The notes: a model not told the origin generated them from the sequence alone. A DNA stretch of 64,000 nucleotides from Volucribacter psittacicida (GCF_004339025.1 NZ_SMFT01000004.1:105536-169535), one strand, 5' to 3'. Shown: positions 38,816 through 48,793, counted from the first letter of the stretch. Program-made: numbers and translations.

Positions 38816-40000
38816 ATGCAAAACAAAACTTTTAATCATAACCGACGTCATTTTTTACGTAGTAGTTTAGCAGGATTAGCTGGACTCTCAGTGGCTTCAT
38901 TAGTAAGTGCAAATAAAGTGATTAACGATAACTTAACGGTATTAAGTGAAAACTTTGTCCCTCCCACGCCACAAAAATTATTAGAGTTACATTATAATGA
39001 AAATGCCATAGGAATGTCGCCGAAAGCAAAATCCGCCGCAATAGAAGCTCTCAATACGGGTAACCGTTATCGCTTTACCGAAGCGGAACCATTGCGTGCT
39101 TTAATTGCTCAAAGTCATAATGTAAAAGAGGAAAATATTTTATTTAGTGCTGGCTCTTCTGATGCGATTCGCATTGCCATAGCCGCTCACGCAACACCTG
39201 GTACGCAATTTGTTGTTCCAGAATTAACCTATGGGGACGGCGAAGATTTTGCTAAGGCCTATAATTTAAAGATTGCTAAAATTAAATCAAATCCTCAAGA
39301 CTGGTCTATTGACCTTAAAGGTATGCAAGAAGCAGTAGCAAAATATCAAGGACCAAGTATTGTTTATTTAGTAAATCCAAATAATCCAACTTCAACAATC
39401 ATTAAATCAAATGAAATTGAAACTTGGATTAACAGTAAACCTAAAGACACCTTATTTATCTTAGATGAAGCCTATGCTGAATATGTCAATAGCCCAGATT
39501 ATCGCTCTGTTGATTATCTTATTGCACAAGGGGCGGATAATGTGGTGCTACTAAAAACTTTCTCTAAAATTCACGCCATGGCAGGTATGCGTGTGGGTTA
39601 TACAGTCGCTGTCGCTGATAAAATCAAGCAACTACAAGATCATGTAGAGTTAGATTCTTTAACCCTTTCTAATCCATCTATTCAAGCTGCAACAGCCTCT
39701 ATACAGGACAAAGACTTTTTAGCTTATAGTAAAAAAAGTAATGACAGCGCAAGAGAAATTTATCTCAATACCTTGCAAGAGTTAAATATTGAATACCTTC
39801 CATCTGAAACAAACTTTGTTTTCCATAAAATTAAAGGCGATATTGAAGCGTTTAGACAACGTATGTTGGAAGAAAATATTAAAGTTGGTCGTCCATTTCC
39901 TCCTGCCAACGATTGGTGCCGAGTTTCAGTAGGTACTACCGATGAAATGATTTATGTTTCAAATAAACTAAGAGAATTTCGCCAAAAAGGTTGGCTCTAA
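38816..40000 (+). CDS. Tat-exported pyridoxal-phosphate aminotransferase (histidinol-phosphate aminotransferase-like)
   Basis: A 394-residue fold type I aminotransferase with a twin-arginine signal. NRRHFLR (Arg10-Arg11) is followed by the hydrophobic SSLAGLAGLSVASLVSA, with cleavage likely near residue 32. PLP contacts are visible: SAGSSDAIRIA, VNPNNPTS (Asn187), LDEAYAEY (Asp217), the Schiff-base lysine Lys251 in KTFSKIHAMAGMRVGY, and a C-terminal arginine in DWCRVSVGT. The body resembles HisC, but export argues against histidine synthesis, because holo-enzyme and substrate would be in the periplasm. No other his genes are nearby. AGGA ribosome site. Confidence 0.88.
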   Translation: MQNKTFNHNRRHFLRSSLAGLAGLSVASLVSANKVINDNLTVLSENFVPPTPQKLLELHYNENAIGMSPKAKSAAIEALNTGNRYRFTEAEPLRALIAQSHNVKEENILFSAGSSDAIRIAIAAHATPGTQFVVPELTYGDGEDFAKAYNLKIAKIKSNPQDWSIDLKGMQEAVAKYQGPSIVYLVNPNNPTSTIIKSNEIETWINSKPKDTLFILDEAYAEYVNSPDYRSVDYLIAQGADNVVLLKTFSKIHAMAGMRVGYTVAVADKIKQLQDHVELDSLTLSNPSIQAATASIQDKDFLAYSKKSNDSAREIYLNTLQELNIEYLPSETNFVFHKIKGDIEAFRQRMLEENIKVGRPFPPANDWCRVSVGTTDEMIYVSNKLREFRQKGWL

Positions 40001-40025
40001 TAAAATAGAACAAAGCAATGAAATG

Positions 40026-40053
40026 AAAAATCCCAGCCTAAGCTGGGATTTTT
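40026..40053. terminator. Bidirectional terminator between the aminotransferase and ompA
   Basis: Perfect 12-base stem AAAAATCCCAGC / GCTGGGATTTTT with a 4-base loop and T-runs on both strands. Confidence 0.93.
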
Positions 40054-40068
40054 ACGACCTAAACGTTA

Positions 40069-41127
40069 TTACATAACAACAGTTTGAGATCCCTGTACAG
40101 AAACTTCAACACGACGGTCTGGTGCTAAACAAGCGATTAATGCTTTACGACCTTTAACGGCATCACAAGTGTTGCCAGTTACAGGGTTAGCTTTACCATA
40201 ACCAGTAGCGCTGATAGTTTGTGGTGCAACACCTTTAGATACTAAGTAGTTAGCCACAGTTTCAGCACGTTGTTGTGATAATTTTAAGTTATAAGCATCA
40301 GAACCGATACGGTCTGTATAACCAGCAACATTTACCACTGGTGCATTGAATTTAGCGATTTCGCTGTAAACACCGTCAAGAGAAGATGCTGAGCTATCTT
40401 TTAAGTCTGCTTTACCGAATGCAAATAATACATCTGAATCAAACGCAAAAGTTTTGGTTACGATTTCAGGTGCAACAGCTTGTTGAGTTTGACCGAAACG
40501 GTAAGATAAACCTGCAGTTACAGAACCGATATCTGGACGATAATCTACACGATTACCATCTTCATCTTTCAATTTACCTACATTATTTAACCATTGATAT
40601 TCAACACGTAATGCTAATTGTGGTAATGATGGTAAATTATACTCTAAACCACCTGCAAATACTGCAGAAGTTCTTAAGCTATGTTGACGATAGTCCCAAG
40701 CAGCTGCATTTTCAAACCCTTTAGAAATTTTGTAGTCTGAACGTACTAATGCCGCACCAACTCGAGCATAAACATCTAAACCTTCAAGAACAGGATAACT
40801 TGCTTTTAAGCTAACATGCGCACCATGGTTAGTGTGTTTAGAATCCACTTGACTACGAGTAGTGAATTTAGCGCGACCAAAATCATCATAACCTACTTCT
40901 ACCGCGAAGTTATCAGTAATTTGATAACCCCCAAATACACCATAGGTTACAGAATTACGTTTAGTACCGAAAGCTGCTTCACGATCTTCGAATTGCTCTA
41001 AACCATCGTGGAAAGATGCCCAACCTGCTTTGGCACCTACATAAAAAGTATTTGCTTGTGGCGCAGCTTGAGCCACAGATGCTACTGCTAAACCAGCAAC
41101 GGCTAATGCGATTGCAGTTTTTTTCAT
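40069..41127 (-). CDS. ompA: OmpA/P5-family outer-membrane protein
   Basis: Abundant outer-membrane protein that anchors the envelope to peptidoglycan. The 352-residue precursor has a Sec signal (MKKTAIALAVAGLAVASVAQA), an 8-stranded beta-barrel to about residue 215 (starting NTFYVGAKAGWASF, ending GLSYRFGQ), a short linker, and a C-terminal OmpA domain. The latter has FAFDSDVLFAFGKADL, VAGYTDRIGSDAYNLKLSQQ and the peptidoglycan-contact LAPDRRVEVSVQG. Two cysteines (DACDAVK- and IACLAPD-like region) fit a disulfide. Good GAGGAAC ribosome site. It is divergent from ydiJ across a 513-base gap. Confidence 0.95.
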   Translation of the reverse strand: MKKTAIALAVAGLAVASVAQAAPQANTFYVGAKAGWASFHDGLEQFEDREAAFGTKRNSVTYGVFGGYQITDNFAVEVGYDDFGRAKFTTRSQVDSKHTNHGAHVSLKASYPVLEGLDVYARVGAALVRSDYKISKGFENAAAWDYRQHSLRTSAVFAGGLEYNLPSLPQLALRVEYQWLNNVGKLKDEDGNRVDYRPDIGSVTAGLSYRFGQTQQAVAPEIVTKTFAFDSDVLFAFGKADLKDSSASSLDGVYSEIAKFNAPVVNVAGYTDRIGSDAYNLKLSQQRAETVANYLVSKGVAPQTISATGYGKANPVTGNTCDAVKGRKALIACLAPDRRVEVSVQGSQTVVM

Positions 41128-41640
41128 TTGATGTTCCTCTTAATTAGTCATCTAAAATTTAAAGTATCAGCTGAGATTAGCTAAACCTAAACACAACCGA
41201 TTGATTGTGCATCCTCATCAATTTTTCAAGTAAGCTAGTAATAAATTGAACTTTATTAACAAACCCCACTCTAATCATTTGAATCGGATTCCCTTTGCCT
41301 TTTGAAATTAATAAGTAACTTTAAAGTCTAAAAAACTAAAAGTACTACTTCAAAAAGTTAGCGCCTATTATCCCCTGTACCAAACAGAAAATCAATTTTT
41401 TTAAATCAATATTTGAAAATTATTGTATTCTTTTGTATAGAAAACTATTTAAAATGGAAAAATCACTTAATTTTCTTCCATAAAAATCCATTCATTTCAT
41501 TATTCATTTAAATCATAAATTATAGTCTGCTCCATTTTCTTTGCATCAATCTTATAAATTAGCATTTTAAAACTAAAATCCTATGATAGAATGCTTAAAC
41601 CCTTGTTTATCATTATCATTAAATTGCTAGAGTAATCATT
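41128..41640. other. 513-base intergenic region between ompA and ydiJ
   Basis: No gene is supported. The ompA-proximal half holds the ompA leader and promoter region, including a CACAA/TTGTG hairpin at about 41193-41209. The ydiJ-proximal 35 bases hold a Fur-like site. The middle is plain AT-rich sequence. Confidence 0.6.
41606..41624. promoter_or_regulatory. Fur-like site upstream of ydiJ-menI-hemH
   Basis: TTTATCATTATCATTAAAT overlaps repeated NATWAT-like hexamers of the Fur consensus GATAATGATAATCATTATC. It lies 17 bases before the ydiJ start codon. Confidence 0.55.
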
Positions 41641-44600
41641 ATGATCCCCTGTTTACAAGATGTTCCTCAATTATCTCCCTTAGTTGATCGTTATTTAACT
41701 GATTTATCCGCTCAACATTTTGGTGGAGATATTGCTACGCGATATTCGGATCGTTTAAGCCTAGCGACGGATAACAGCGTGTATCAACAATTACCACAGG
41801 CTATCTTATTCCCCAAATCCGTCGCCGATCTCGTCATTATCACTAAACTGGCACAAAAAGAGGATTATCAATCTTTAACCTTTACGCCAAGAGGAGGAGG
41901 AACAGGCACTAACGGGCAAGCCCTCAACAAGAATATTATTATTGATTTATCTCGTCATATGACGAATATTCTTGAGCTTAATGTTGAACAGCGTTGGGTG
42001 CGTGTACAAGCTGGGGTCGTCAAAGATCAACTCAATCAATTTCTTAAACCCTATGGTTTATTTTTTTCGCCCGAACTTTCTACCAGTAATCGTGCCACCA
42101 TTGGCGGTATGATTAATACTGACGCCTCTGGGCAGGGATCATTACAATATGGTAAAACCTCGGATCATATTTTAGCCCTTAAAGCGGTGCTAATGAATGG
42201 CGAAGTATTACAAACTCAAGCACTAAAAACAGAGGATTTTCACACCGCACTTGAGCAAAGCCCCCTTTCCCATTATGGCAAACATTTACACCAAGAAGTC
42301 TATCAGCATTGCAAACAAAAACGCTCACAAATTTTGCGAGATTTACCTCAATTAAATCGCTTTTTAACAGGTTATGATCTAAAAAATGTGTTTAATCATG
42401 ATGAAAGCGAATTTAATTTAACCCGTATTTTAACAGGCTCAGAAGGTTCATTAGCCTTTATTGCTGAAGCAACCCTTAATCTTACGCCAATTCCCAAATA
42501 TCGTACGCTGATTAATATTAAATATCGTTCTTTTGATTCTGCTTTACGCAACGCCCCTTTTATGGTGAAAGCCAATGCGTTATCCGTAGAAACGGTGGAT
42601 TCTAAGGTATTAAATTTAGCCAAAGAGGATATTATTTGGCATTCGGTGGAACAATTATTACAAGAAGATCCTCAAGATCCCATTTTAGGCTTAAATATTG
42701 TGGAATATGCCGGCAATAACCAAGCCTTATTAGAAAAACAAGCTAAGCATTTATGTCAGCAGTTAGAACAAAAAATCGCTCAGCAACAAGATGATATTAT
42801 CGGCTATCAAGTGTGTTCTGATCTTACCTCAATTGAACGCATTTATGCGATGCGAAAAAAAGCGGTGGGCTTGCTGGGTAACGCGAAAGGAGAAGCCAAA
42901 CCTATTCCTTTTGTAGAGGATACCTGTGTACCGCCAGAAAATTTAGCGGATTATATTGCGGAATTTCGTGCCTTATTGGATCAACATCAATTAGATTATG
43001 GTATGTTTGGGCATGTGGACGCTGGGGTGTTGCACGTTCGTCCCGCCCTTGATTTATGCGATAAACAACAGGTACAACTGTTTAAACAGATTTCCGATCA
43101 AGTGGTTGAACTGACCTTGAAATATGGCGGTTTGATTTGGGGTGAGCATGGTAAAGGTGTGCGCTCCCAATATAGCGATCGCTATTTTACCCCTGAATTA
43201 TGGCAAGAACTTCGCTATATTAAGACCCTATTCGATCCCCATAACCGTTTAAACCCTGGTAAGATCTGTACCCCATTAGATAACGCCGATGCGCTTTATT
43301 CTATTCTTTCGCCAATGCGAGCTGATTATGATCGGCAAATTCCGATCCAAATGAAGCAAGAATTTCGTGGCGCAATGAATTGTAATGGCAATGGATTATG
43401 CTTTAATTTTGATGTACATAGTGCTATGTGTCCCTCAATGAAAGTGAGTAAAAATCGTCTTTATTCGCCCAAAGGACGAGCGGCAATCACGCGAGAATGG
43501 TTGCGTCTTATGGCAAATCAGCAAGTGCGTCCTGAACAATTAGACTTTGCCAATACAGAAGTGAAACTTACCGATTTAGTCAAAAAAGTGCGTAACTCTC
43601 TGCAAAAATGGCGAGGACAATATGATTTTTCCCACGAAGTAAAACAAGCTATGGATACTTGTTTGGCTTGTAAAGCCTGTGCCAGTCAATGCCCAATTAA
43701 GATTGATGTGCCAAGTTTCCGAGCGAAATTTTTCCATTTTTATCACAGCCGTTATTTACGCCCTGTGAAAGATTATGTGGTGTCCAATGTAGAATATGTT
43801 GCTCCCTTAATGGCAAAACAAGCGAAATTATTTAATTTACTAACAGGGGCAAAATTTGTAGCCCCCTTGGCGGAAAAAGTCTTAGGTATGGTGGATTTAC
43901 CCTTACTTTCCACGCCCTCATTGCAACAACAATTAGTGAATATCCATTATCAAGGTTTATCCCTTGAACAGCTTGAGCAATTAAGTGCGGTAGAAAAACA
44001 AAAAATTTTATTTGTGGTGCAAGATCCCTTTACCTCTTATTATGATGCCAAAGTGGTCGCCGATTTTGTACAACTTTGCCAACAGCTTGGCTTTAAACCT
44101 GTGGTATTGCCTTTTAAACCAAATGGCAAAGCACAGCATATTAAAGGCTTTCTTACTCGCTTTGCCAAAACAGCCCAAAATCAAGCGGATTTTCTTAATA
44201 GAATGGCAAGTTTTGGCGTACCTCTAGTGGGGGTTGATCCTGCCATAGTGTTATCTTATCGTGATGAATATAAAGAAATTCTTGGCGATAAACGCGGCGA
44301 TTTTCATGTATTAACCGCCCACGAATGGCTCAAAACCCAGCTGAATAATGGCGAACTTAAAAATAAATTAAAAAACCACCGCACTTTTACGCCACACACT
44401 TGGTATCTTTTCCCTCATTGTACGGAAAGTACCGCAATGCCAAATAGCCCCAAAGAATGGCAAGATATTTTTGCCTTATTTAATCAGCAACTTAATACCG
44501 AAAAGGTCGGTTGTTGCGGTATGGCGGGGACGTTTGGGCATGAAACCCAACATATCAATATGTCAAAACAAATTTACCAATCCTCTTGGGCAAATAAACT

Positions 44601-44730
44601 TGCCGATAAAGATCCCGCTTATTGCTTGGCAACAGGCTATTCCTGTCGTAGTCAAGTAAAACGTATGGCACATTGGCAACCTAAACACCCTGTGCAAGCC
44701 TTGCTCAGTTTATTTGAGGTAACACAATGA
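41641..44730 (+). CDS. ydiJ: FAD-binding/4Fe-4S oxidoreductase YdiJ (D-2-hydroxyglutarate dehydrogenase type)
   Basis: A 1029-residue fusion of three parts. The N-terminal half is a FAD-binding type 4 oxidase domain (FTPRGGGTGTNGQALNKNII, then TIGGMINTDASGQGSLQYGK). An FAD-oxidase C domain follows (GMFGHVDAGVLHVRP, WGEHGKGVRSQY). The C-terminal part has a ferredoxin-like motif CLACKACASQCPIKIDVPSF plus CCG-type cysteine clusters (HCTEST, VGCCGMAGTFGHE). E. coli YdiJ has been linked to D-2-hydroxyglutarate oxidation; the substrate here is inferred. Its stop overlaps the menI start by four bases. Two uptake signals lie inside the gene. Confidence 0.92.
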   Translation: MIPCLQDVPQLSPLVDRYLTDLSAQHFGGDIATRYSDRLSLATDNSVYQQLPQAILFPKSVADLVIITKLAQKEDYQSLTFTPRGGGTGTNGQALNKNIIIDLSRHMTNILELNVEQRWVRVQAGVVKDQLNQFLKPYGLFFSPELSTSNRATIGGMINTDASGQGSLQYGKTSDHILALKAVLMNGEVLQTQALKTEDFHTALEQSPLSHYGKHLHQEVYQHCKQKRSQILRDLPQLNRFLTGYDLKNVFNHDESEFNLTRILTGSEGSLAFIAEATLNLTPIPKYRTLINIKYRSFDSALRNAPFMVKANALSVETVDSKVLNLAKEDIIWHSVEQLLQEDPQDPILGLNIVEYAGNNQALLEKQAKHLCQQLEQKIAQQQDDIIGYQVCSDLTSIERIYAMRKKAVGLLGNAKGEAKPIPFVEDTCVPPENLADYIAEFRALLDQHQLDYGMFGHVDAGVLHVRPALDLCDKQQVQLFKQISDQVVELTLKYGGLIWGEHGKGVRSQYSDRYFTPELWQELRYIKTLFDPHNRLNPGKICTPLDNADALYSILSPMRADYDRQIPIQMKQEFRGAMNCNGNGLCFNFDVHSAMCPSMKVSKNRLYSPKGRAAITREWLRLMANQQVRPEQLDFANTEVKLTDLVKKVRNSLQKWRGQYDFSHEVKQAMDTCLACKACASQCPIKIDVPSFRAKFFHFYHSRYLRPVKDYVVSNVEYVAPLMAKQAKLFNLLTGAKFVAPLAEKVLGMVDLPLLSTPSLQQQLVNIHYQGLSLEQLEQLSAVEKQKILFVVQDPFTSYYDAKVVADFVQLCQQLGFKPVVLPFKPNGKAQHIKGFLTRFAKTAQNQADFLNRMASFGVPLVGVDPAIVLSYRDEYKEILGDKRGDFHVLTAHEWLKTQLNNGELKNKLKNHRTFTPHTWYLFPHCTESTAMPNSPKEWQDIFALFNQQLNTEKVGCCGMAGTFGHETQHINMSKQIYQSSWANKLADKDPAYCLATGYSCRSQVKRMAHWQPKHPVQALLSLFEVTQ

Positions 44731-45146
44731 TTTGGCAAAAAAATTATAGCCTTGAGCAAATAAATCAATTTAATCAACATTGTGCCGTCAGCCATTTAGG
44801 CATTTGTTTTAGCCATAAAGATGATAACAGCTTAACTGCCACCATGCCGGTAAATCAACATACCAAACAACCTTTTGGCGTATTACACGGTGGATTGACG
44901 GTTGCTCTGGCTGAAACGGTGGGATCAATGGCGGGATTTTGCTGTGTTGCCGAAGATAAGATCGCTGTAGGCAGTGAAATCAATGCCAGCCATTTACGCC
45001 CCGTAAAATCAGGCATCGTTACTGCCACTGCTAGTCCTATTCGTTTAGGTAATCATCAACAGGTTTGGCATATTGATGTTTATGATGAACAACAACAACG
45101 TTGTTGTGTCGCACGTTTAACCCTTTCAATAATCAAAAAAGTATGA
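44727..45146 (+). CDS. menI: Hotdog-fold acyl-CoA thioesterase (MenI/YdiI type)
   Basis: A 139-residue PaaI-like hotdog thioesterase. Visible features are [19 protein letters not shown], the HGG turn with conserved glutamate in [20 protein letters not shown], and [21 protein letters not shown]. coli YdiI/MenI hydrolyses 1,4-dihydroxy-2-naphthoyl-CoA in menaquinone synthesis. The ydiJ-menI pairing is conserved. It overlaps both neighbours by ATGA, so translation is coupled. Confidence 0.88.
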   Translation: MIWQKNYSLEQINQFNQHCAVSHLGICFSHKDDNSLTATMPVNQHTKQPFGVLHGGLTVALAETVGSMAGFCCVAEDKIAVGSEINASHLRPVKSGIVTATASPIRLGNHQQVWHIDVYDEQQQRCCVARLTLSIIKKV

Positions 45147-46105
45147 CAAAAAAAATCGGAATTTTATTAGCCAACCTCGGCACCCCAGCTCAACCCACAG
45201 CCAAAGCGGTTAGCCGTTATTTACAACAATTTCTTAGTGATCCTCGTGTTATCGATCTACCAAGGTGGAAATGGCTCCCTATCTTGAAAGGGCTTATCCT
45301 ACCAAGACGAAGCAAATGGGTAGCCCAAAATTACCAAAGTATCTGGACACCAGAGGGATCGCCTTTATTGGCAATAGGTCGCCAGCAACAAACCTTATTA
45401 CAACAAGCCCTAATTGAACAAGGTATTCAGGCTCAAGTGGAACTGGTAATGACCTATGGCGAACCTAGTATGCAACAAGGCGTAGATAATCTAATACAAC
45501 AAAAAGTGGATCAAATCATTGTGCTTCCTCTTTATCCTCAATATAGCAGCACCACAACCGCCTCGGTCTTTGATGCTTTTGCACAAAGTTTACAAGCACA
45601 CCGCTATATTCCCCCTTTTGATTTTATTCATTCTTATCACCTTGAACCCCAATATATTCAAGCCTTAGCGGATAGCGTAAGCCAAACAGGTTTAAAGGAT
45701 TTCTTATTATTTTCTTTCCATGGCATTCCTGTGCGTTATGAACAAGAGGGCGATTATTACCGCCAACATTGTTTAGCCACAGCCCAAGCCGTAGCTGATA
45801 AACTTCAACTTGCTAATGATCAATGGCAAGTGAGTTTCCAATCTCGTTTTGGCAAAGAACCTTGGTTACAACCCTATACCGATGAATTTTTACAACAAGC
45901 GCCACAACAAGGCATTAAAGCCATTCAAGTGATTTGTGCAGGATTTGCCACAGATTGCTTAGAAACCTTGGAAGAAATTGCCGTAGAAAATCGTGAAATC
46001 TTCCTACAAGCTGGGGGCGAAAATTATCATTATATTCCAGCCTTAAACAGTCGTGCTGAGCATATTACATTATTGAGCCACTTAATCCTGACAAAAATCA
46101 AATAG
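45143..46105 (+). CDS. hemH: Ferrochelatase
   Basis: Inserts Fe2+ into protoporphyrin IX as the last step of haem synthesis. I start at ATG 45143, which overlaps the menI stop (ATGA) and gives [20 protein letters not shown], 320 residues (E. coli 320). Catalytic His lies in [12 protein letters not shown], and the conserved acidic site in [34 protein letters not shown] is the other family block. With the Fur-like site in front of the operon, iron control of haem synthesis is plausible. Confidence 0.96.
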   Translation: MTKKIGILLANLGTPAQPTAKAVSRYLQQFLSDPRVIDLPRWKWLPILKGLILPRRSKWVAQNYQSIWTPEGSPLLAIGRQQQTLLQQALIEQGIQAQVELVMTYGEPSMQQGVDNLIQQKVDQIIVLPLYPQYSSTTTASVFDAFAQSLQAHRYIPPFDFIHSYHLEPQYIQALADSVSQTGLKDFLLFSFHGIPVRYEQEGDYYRQHCLATAQAVADKLQLANDQWQVSFQSRFGKEPWLQPYTDEFLQQAPQQGIKAIQVICAGFATDCLETLEEIAVENREIFLQAGGENYHYIPALNSRAEHITLLSHLILTKIK

Positions 46106-46109
46106 TAAT

Positions 46110-46793
46110 ATGCAAAATCCATTAAGAATTATGCCGCAAAATAGTCGCCTTATTGCGGTTTTGCTTGCTTTTATTAGTGGAGCGGCTGATGTGTATAGCC
46201 ACTCACAATTTCAATCATTAGTGGCAACCCAAACGGGCAATTTTATTTTAATGGCAAATGATTTATTAAATGGTAATTTTCCTGAATTGCTTGCCAAGGC
46301 ACAATCATTGCTATTTTTTACCCTAGGTTTTGTTTATGGGGCAAGGGTAAAACAGCGTGCGAAAACCGCTTATTGGCGTAGTTATACTATCGCCCTCTTT
46401 TTGTTATTTAGCTTAGGTGTGCCACTGCTCACAGGCTTTCAATTTATCCAAGTGGCTTTATTGGCTTTTGGCACAGGATTAATTATGCAAACCTTTAATG
46501 ACGGTAAAATTGAGGATAAGCCCTATACGGTTATGGTCGCATCAGGAAATTATCGCAAAATGCTAAATAGCTGGTATACCTATCATCAAGAGAAAAACGC
46601 CAATTTAAAGCATATTGCAATCAATTATAGTGCCTTGATTATCAGCTTTATTTGTGGCGTCATCATTAGCGTAATCGCTTGCAAAATATTCCAACAATAT
46701 GCCATCTGGCTTATATCTATCGTGGTTTTAATTATCTTAGCGGTTTATAGTTGGACAGTTTGGCGATACCAGTTAGCGCAAAAGAATAAATAA
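46110..46793 (+). CDS. YoaK/DUF1275 family membrane protein
   Basis: A 227-residue inner-membrane protein with about six hydrophobic helices. It starts SRLIAVLLAFISGAADVYSH and continues with VATQTGNFILMANDLL, the DUF1275 N-terminal signature, then FTLGFVYGARVKQ and LLAFGTGLIMQTFND. Function unknown. It follows hemH by 4 bases, so it shares the ydiJ operon, and ends at a strong terminator. Confidence 0.85.
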   Translation: MQNPLRIMPQNSRLIAVLLAFISGAADVYSHSQFQSLVATQTGNFILMANDLLNGNFPELLAKAQSLLFFTLGFVYGARVKQRAKTAYWRSYTIALFLLFSLGVPLLTGFQFIQVALLAFGTGLIMQTFNDGKIEDKPYTVMVASGNYRKMLNSWYTYHQEKNANLKHIAINYSALIISFICGVIISVIACKIFQQYAIWLISIVVLIILAVYSWTVWRYQLAQKNK

Positions 46794-46838
46794 CTCAGTA
46801 TCGTTGTTTCAATAAAAAATGAAGCAAGGAAGACAAAA

Positions 46839-46861
46839 ACGGCGTATAAATCATACGCCGT
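46839..46861. terminator. Bidirectional terminator after yoaK
   Basis: Perfect 9-base stem ACGGCGTAT / ATACGCCGT with a 5-base loop, CTTTTC on the plus side and TTTTTGTC on the minus side. Confidence 0.88.
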
Positions 46862-46871
46862 CTTTTCTCAC

Positions 46872-47861
46872 TTAAACCTCTAACCCCAACACTTTACGTC
46901 CATTGGTGCTGGCGATTTCTACCATAGCATCTAAATCAGGAAAACGACAGCCTGCGGATAACAAACTTAATTCTTGCCACATATCGCCCTCGCACAACGG
47001 CACCATATAATCGCAAATATTATCTGTCCCAATCGCCACCGTAATGCCCTCAGGAATCATCTCGTCCGCCGGGGTCAATGCATTATGAAAAGGCATTAAT
47101 TCCTCTTTTCGGTTACTATCAATCCATGCCATTGGACAAGCAATCATCATCATTTTAGCTTGTCGCATTTTCTCATATAAGGCATAACGATAATCCTTGT
47201 TATGAGAACCAATAGAAATCCCATGAATTGCCACTACCCTACCTTGCATACCATGCTCAATGGTTTTATCACAAAGCTGCTCCGTTTCTTTTTCCGTTGG
47301 CGTATTAAATTGATCCACATGAACATGGCACATAATTCCGCGAGATTTAGCCGCATCAAGTAAAATATCCATTGCCTCTAATCCCTTACCATAATCTAAT
47401 TCATCACGATAAGGCAAACCACCGATCATATCCACCATATCCGCACCAATATCAAACCACTGCTTTGCCACAGGATCAATCACACCTTTTAAGGTTTGAT
47501 TGGCAAATTTAAGCACAATATCGTTCTTATACACTTCCCTTGCCCGATGTGCCGCAATAATCGCCCGATCCTCACACACAGGATCAATATCCACAAAAGT
47601 ACCAAACGCCGTTACCCCTTGTGAAATCATCAACTCAATGGCTTGGCTAAAACGTGCATAATAATCCTCTACACTTGAATGACGCTTAATTTCATCAACC
47701 AAATCCCATTTTTGCTGTAAATTTGCCGTACGATAAATATGAATATTATCTGGCGTCATAGTAAAGGCACGATCCGCGTGAGCATGGGCATTTACCCACC
47801 CACCTTTTTTAATGATTTCATCTCTGATATAAGATTTTAATGTAGGGATTAAACTACTCAT
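46872..47861 (-). CDS. Amidohydrolase-superfamily protein (cytosine deaminase-like), substrate unknown
   Basis: A 329-residue metal-dependent hydrolase. The binuclear/mononuclear metal pattern is complete: HAH at residues 26-28 (NAHAHADR), His179/His181 (CHVHVDQF), His213 (AIHGISIG) and Asp280 (AIGTDNICDY). The HVHVDQ and GTDN spacing resembles cytosine deaminase and related N-heterocycle deaminases more than dihydroorotase. It lies downstream of hpt, separated by 298 bases, so a purine or pyrimidine substrate is possible but unproven. It lacks the N-terminal beta-sandwich of CodA. Confidence 0.8.
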   Translation of the reverse strand: MSSLIPTLKSYIRDEIIKKGGWVNAHAHADRAFTMTPDNIHIYRTANLQQKWDLVDEIKRHSSVEDYYARFSQAIELMISQGVTAFGTFVDIDPVCEDRAIIAAHRAREVYKNDIVLKFANQTLKGVIDPVAKQWFDIGADMVDMIGGLPYRDELDYGKGLEAMDILLDAAKSRGIMCHVHVDQFNTPTEKETEQLCDKTIEHGMQGRVVAIHGISIGSHNKDYRYALYEKMRQAKMMMIACPMAWIDSNRKEELMPFHNALTPADEMIPEGITVAIGTDNICDYMVPLCEGDMWQELSLLSAGCRFPDLDAMVEIASTNGRKVLGLEV

Positions 47862-48159
47862 ATTAGCCTCGATATACTGAAATTAAAGGGAAAAGACCGC
47901 CAAAAGATAGGAAAACCAATAGAGAGAATGTAGTAAGATTAATCAAAAACGAATAAACCACACAAAAAATCCTCCGTAAAAAATAAGGAAAATTCTTGTG
48001 CAGTAGGTAGGGAATGTTATGAAAAATTCTCTGATTTTTAATTAATAACATTTATCTAGTCCTAGGTTGGCACTAGGCGAATAGTATAAAGACTTAGCGA
48101 ATAAAAATATAATTGCTTTTAACTATTTATTTAAACTAAATCCACAGAAAACATCTATC

Positions 48160-48699
48160 TCACTCCTCCAACACCACCTTACCAATATAACCCAAATGGC
48201 GATAATGTTGAGCATAATCAATGCCATAGCCCACCACAAATTCGTCAGGAATTGAAAAGCCAATCCAATCTACTGGCACTTCTACCTCTCGACGTGATGG
48301 TTTATCTAATAAGGTACAAATGCTTAAGGATTTTGGTTCACGCAAATTTAAAATCTCTCGCACTTTTTGCAAGGTATAACCTGTATCAATAATATCTTCC
48401 ACAATTAACACATGCTCCCCTTTTATATCTCCTTCCAAATCCTTAGCGATACGGACATCATGGTTACTGGTCATACCTGAGCCATAACTGGAAGTGGTCA
48501 TAAAATCTACGATCACAGGTACTTGAAGTTCACGCACTAAATCTGCCATAAACATAAAAGATCCCTTGAGTAAACCAACCACAATCAATTTTTCCGCTTG
48601 CTGATGTTGGTAATATTGGCTAATTTCATGCCCTAATTCGCTAATGCGTGAAGCCACATCGGCTTGTGTAATTAATGTTTCTACATGATGTTTTTTCAT
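48160..48699 (-). CDS. hpt: Hypoxanthine phosphoribosyltransferase
   Basis: Purine salvage enzyme that makes IMP (and GMP) from the base and PRPP. The 179-residue protein shows [32 protein letters not shown], and the PRPP loop [17 protein letters not shown]. The C-terminal [20 protein letters not shown] is typical of Hpt. AAGGAAT ribosome site. Together with ghxP it allows hypoxanthine recovery. It lies downstream of pmbA behind a strong terminator, and no PurR box is seen here. Confidence 0.96.
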   Translation of the reverse strand: MKKHHVETLITQADVASRISELGHEISQYYQHQQAEKLIVVGLLKGSFMFMADLVRELQVPVIVDFMTTSSYGSGMTSNHDVRIAKDLEGDIKGEHVLIVEDIIDTGYTLQKVREILNLREPKSLSICTLLDKPSRREVEVPVDWIGFSIPDEFVVGYGIDYAQHYRHLGYIGKVVLEE

Positions 48700-48776
48700 T
48701 ATTATTCCTTAATTGAATAAAGCGCTAATTGGTGGCTATTATAGCATTATCTCCACAAACCTATAGTCAAAAAAAA

Positions 48777-48793
48777 GTCGGGATAGTCCCGAC
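48777..48793 (-). terminator. Terminator of pmbA
   Basis: Perfect 7-base stem GTCGGGA / TCCCGAC with a TAG loop, followed on the minus strand by eight Ts. It lies about 165 bases beyond the pmbA stop and upstream of hpt. Confidence 0.88.

Noticed and set aside
47863..48051. 62-codon minus-strand frame with hydrophobic content upstream of the amidohydrolase
   Set aside because: No homology recognised, no ribosome site, and the AT-rich 298-base spacer can give such a frame by chance.
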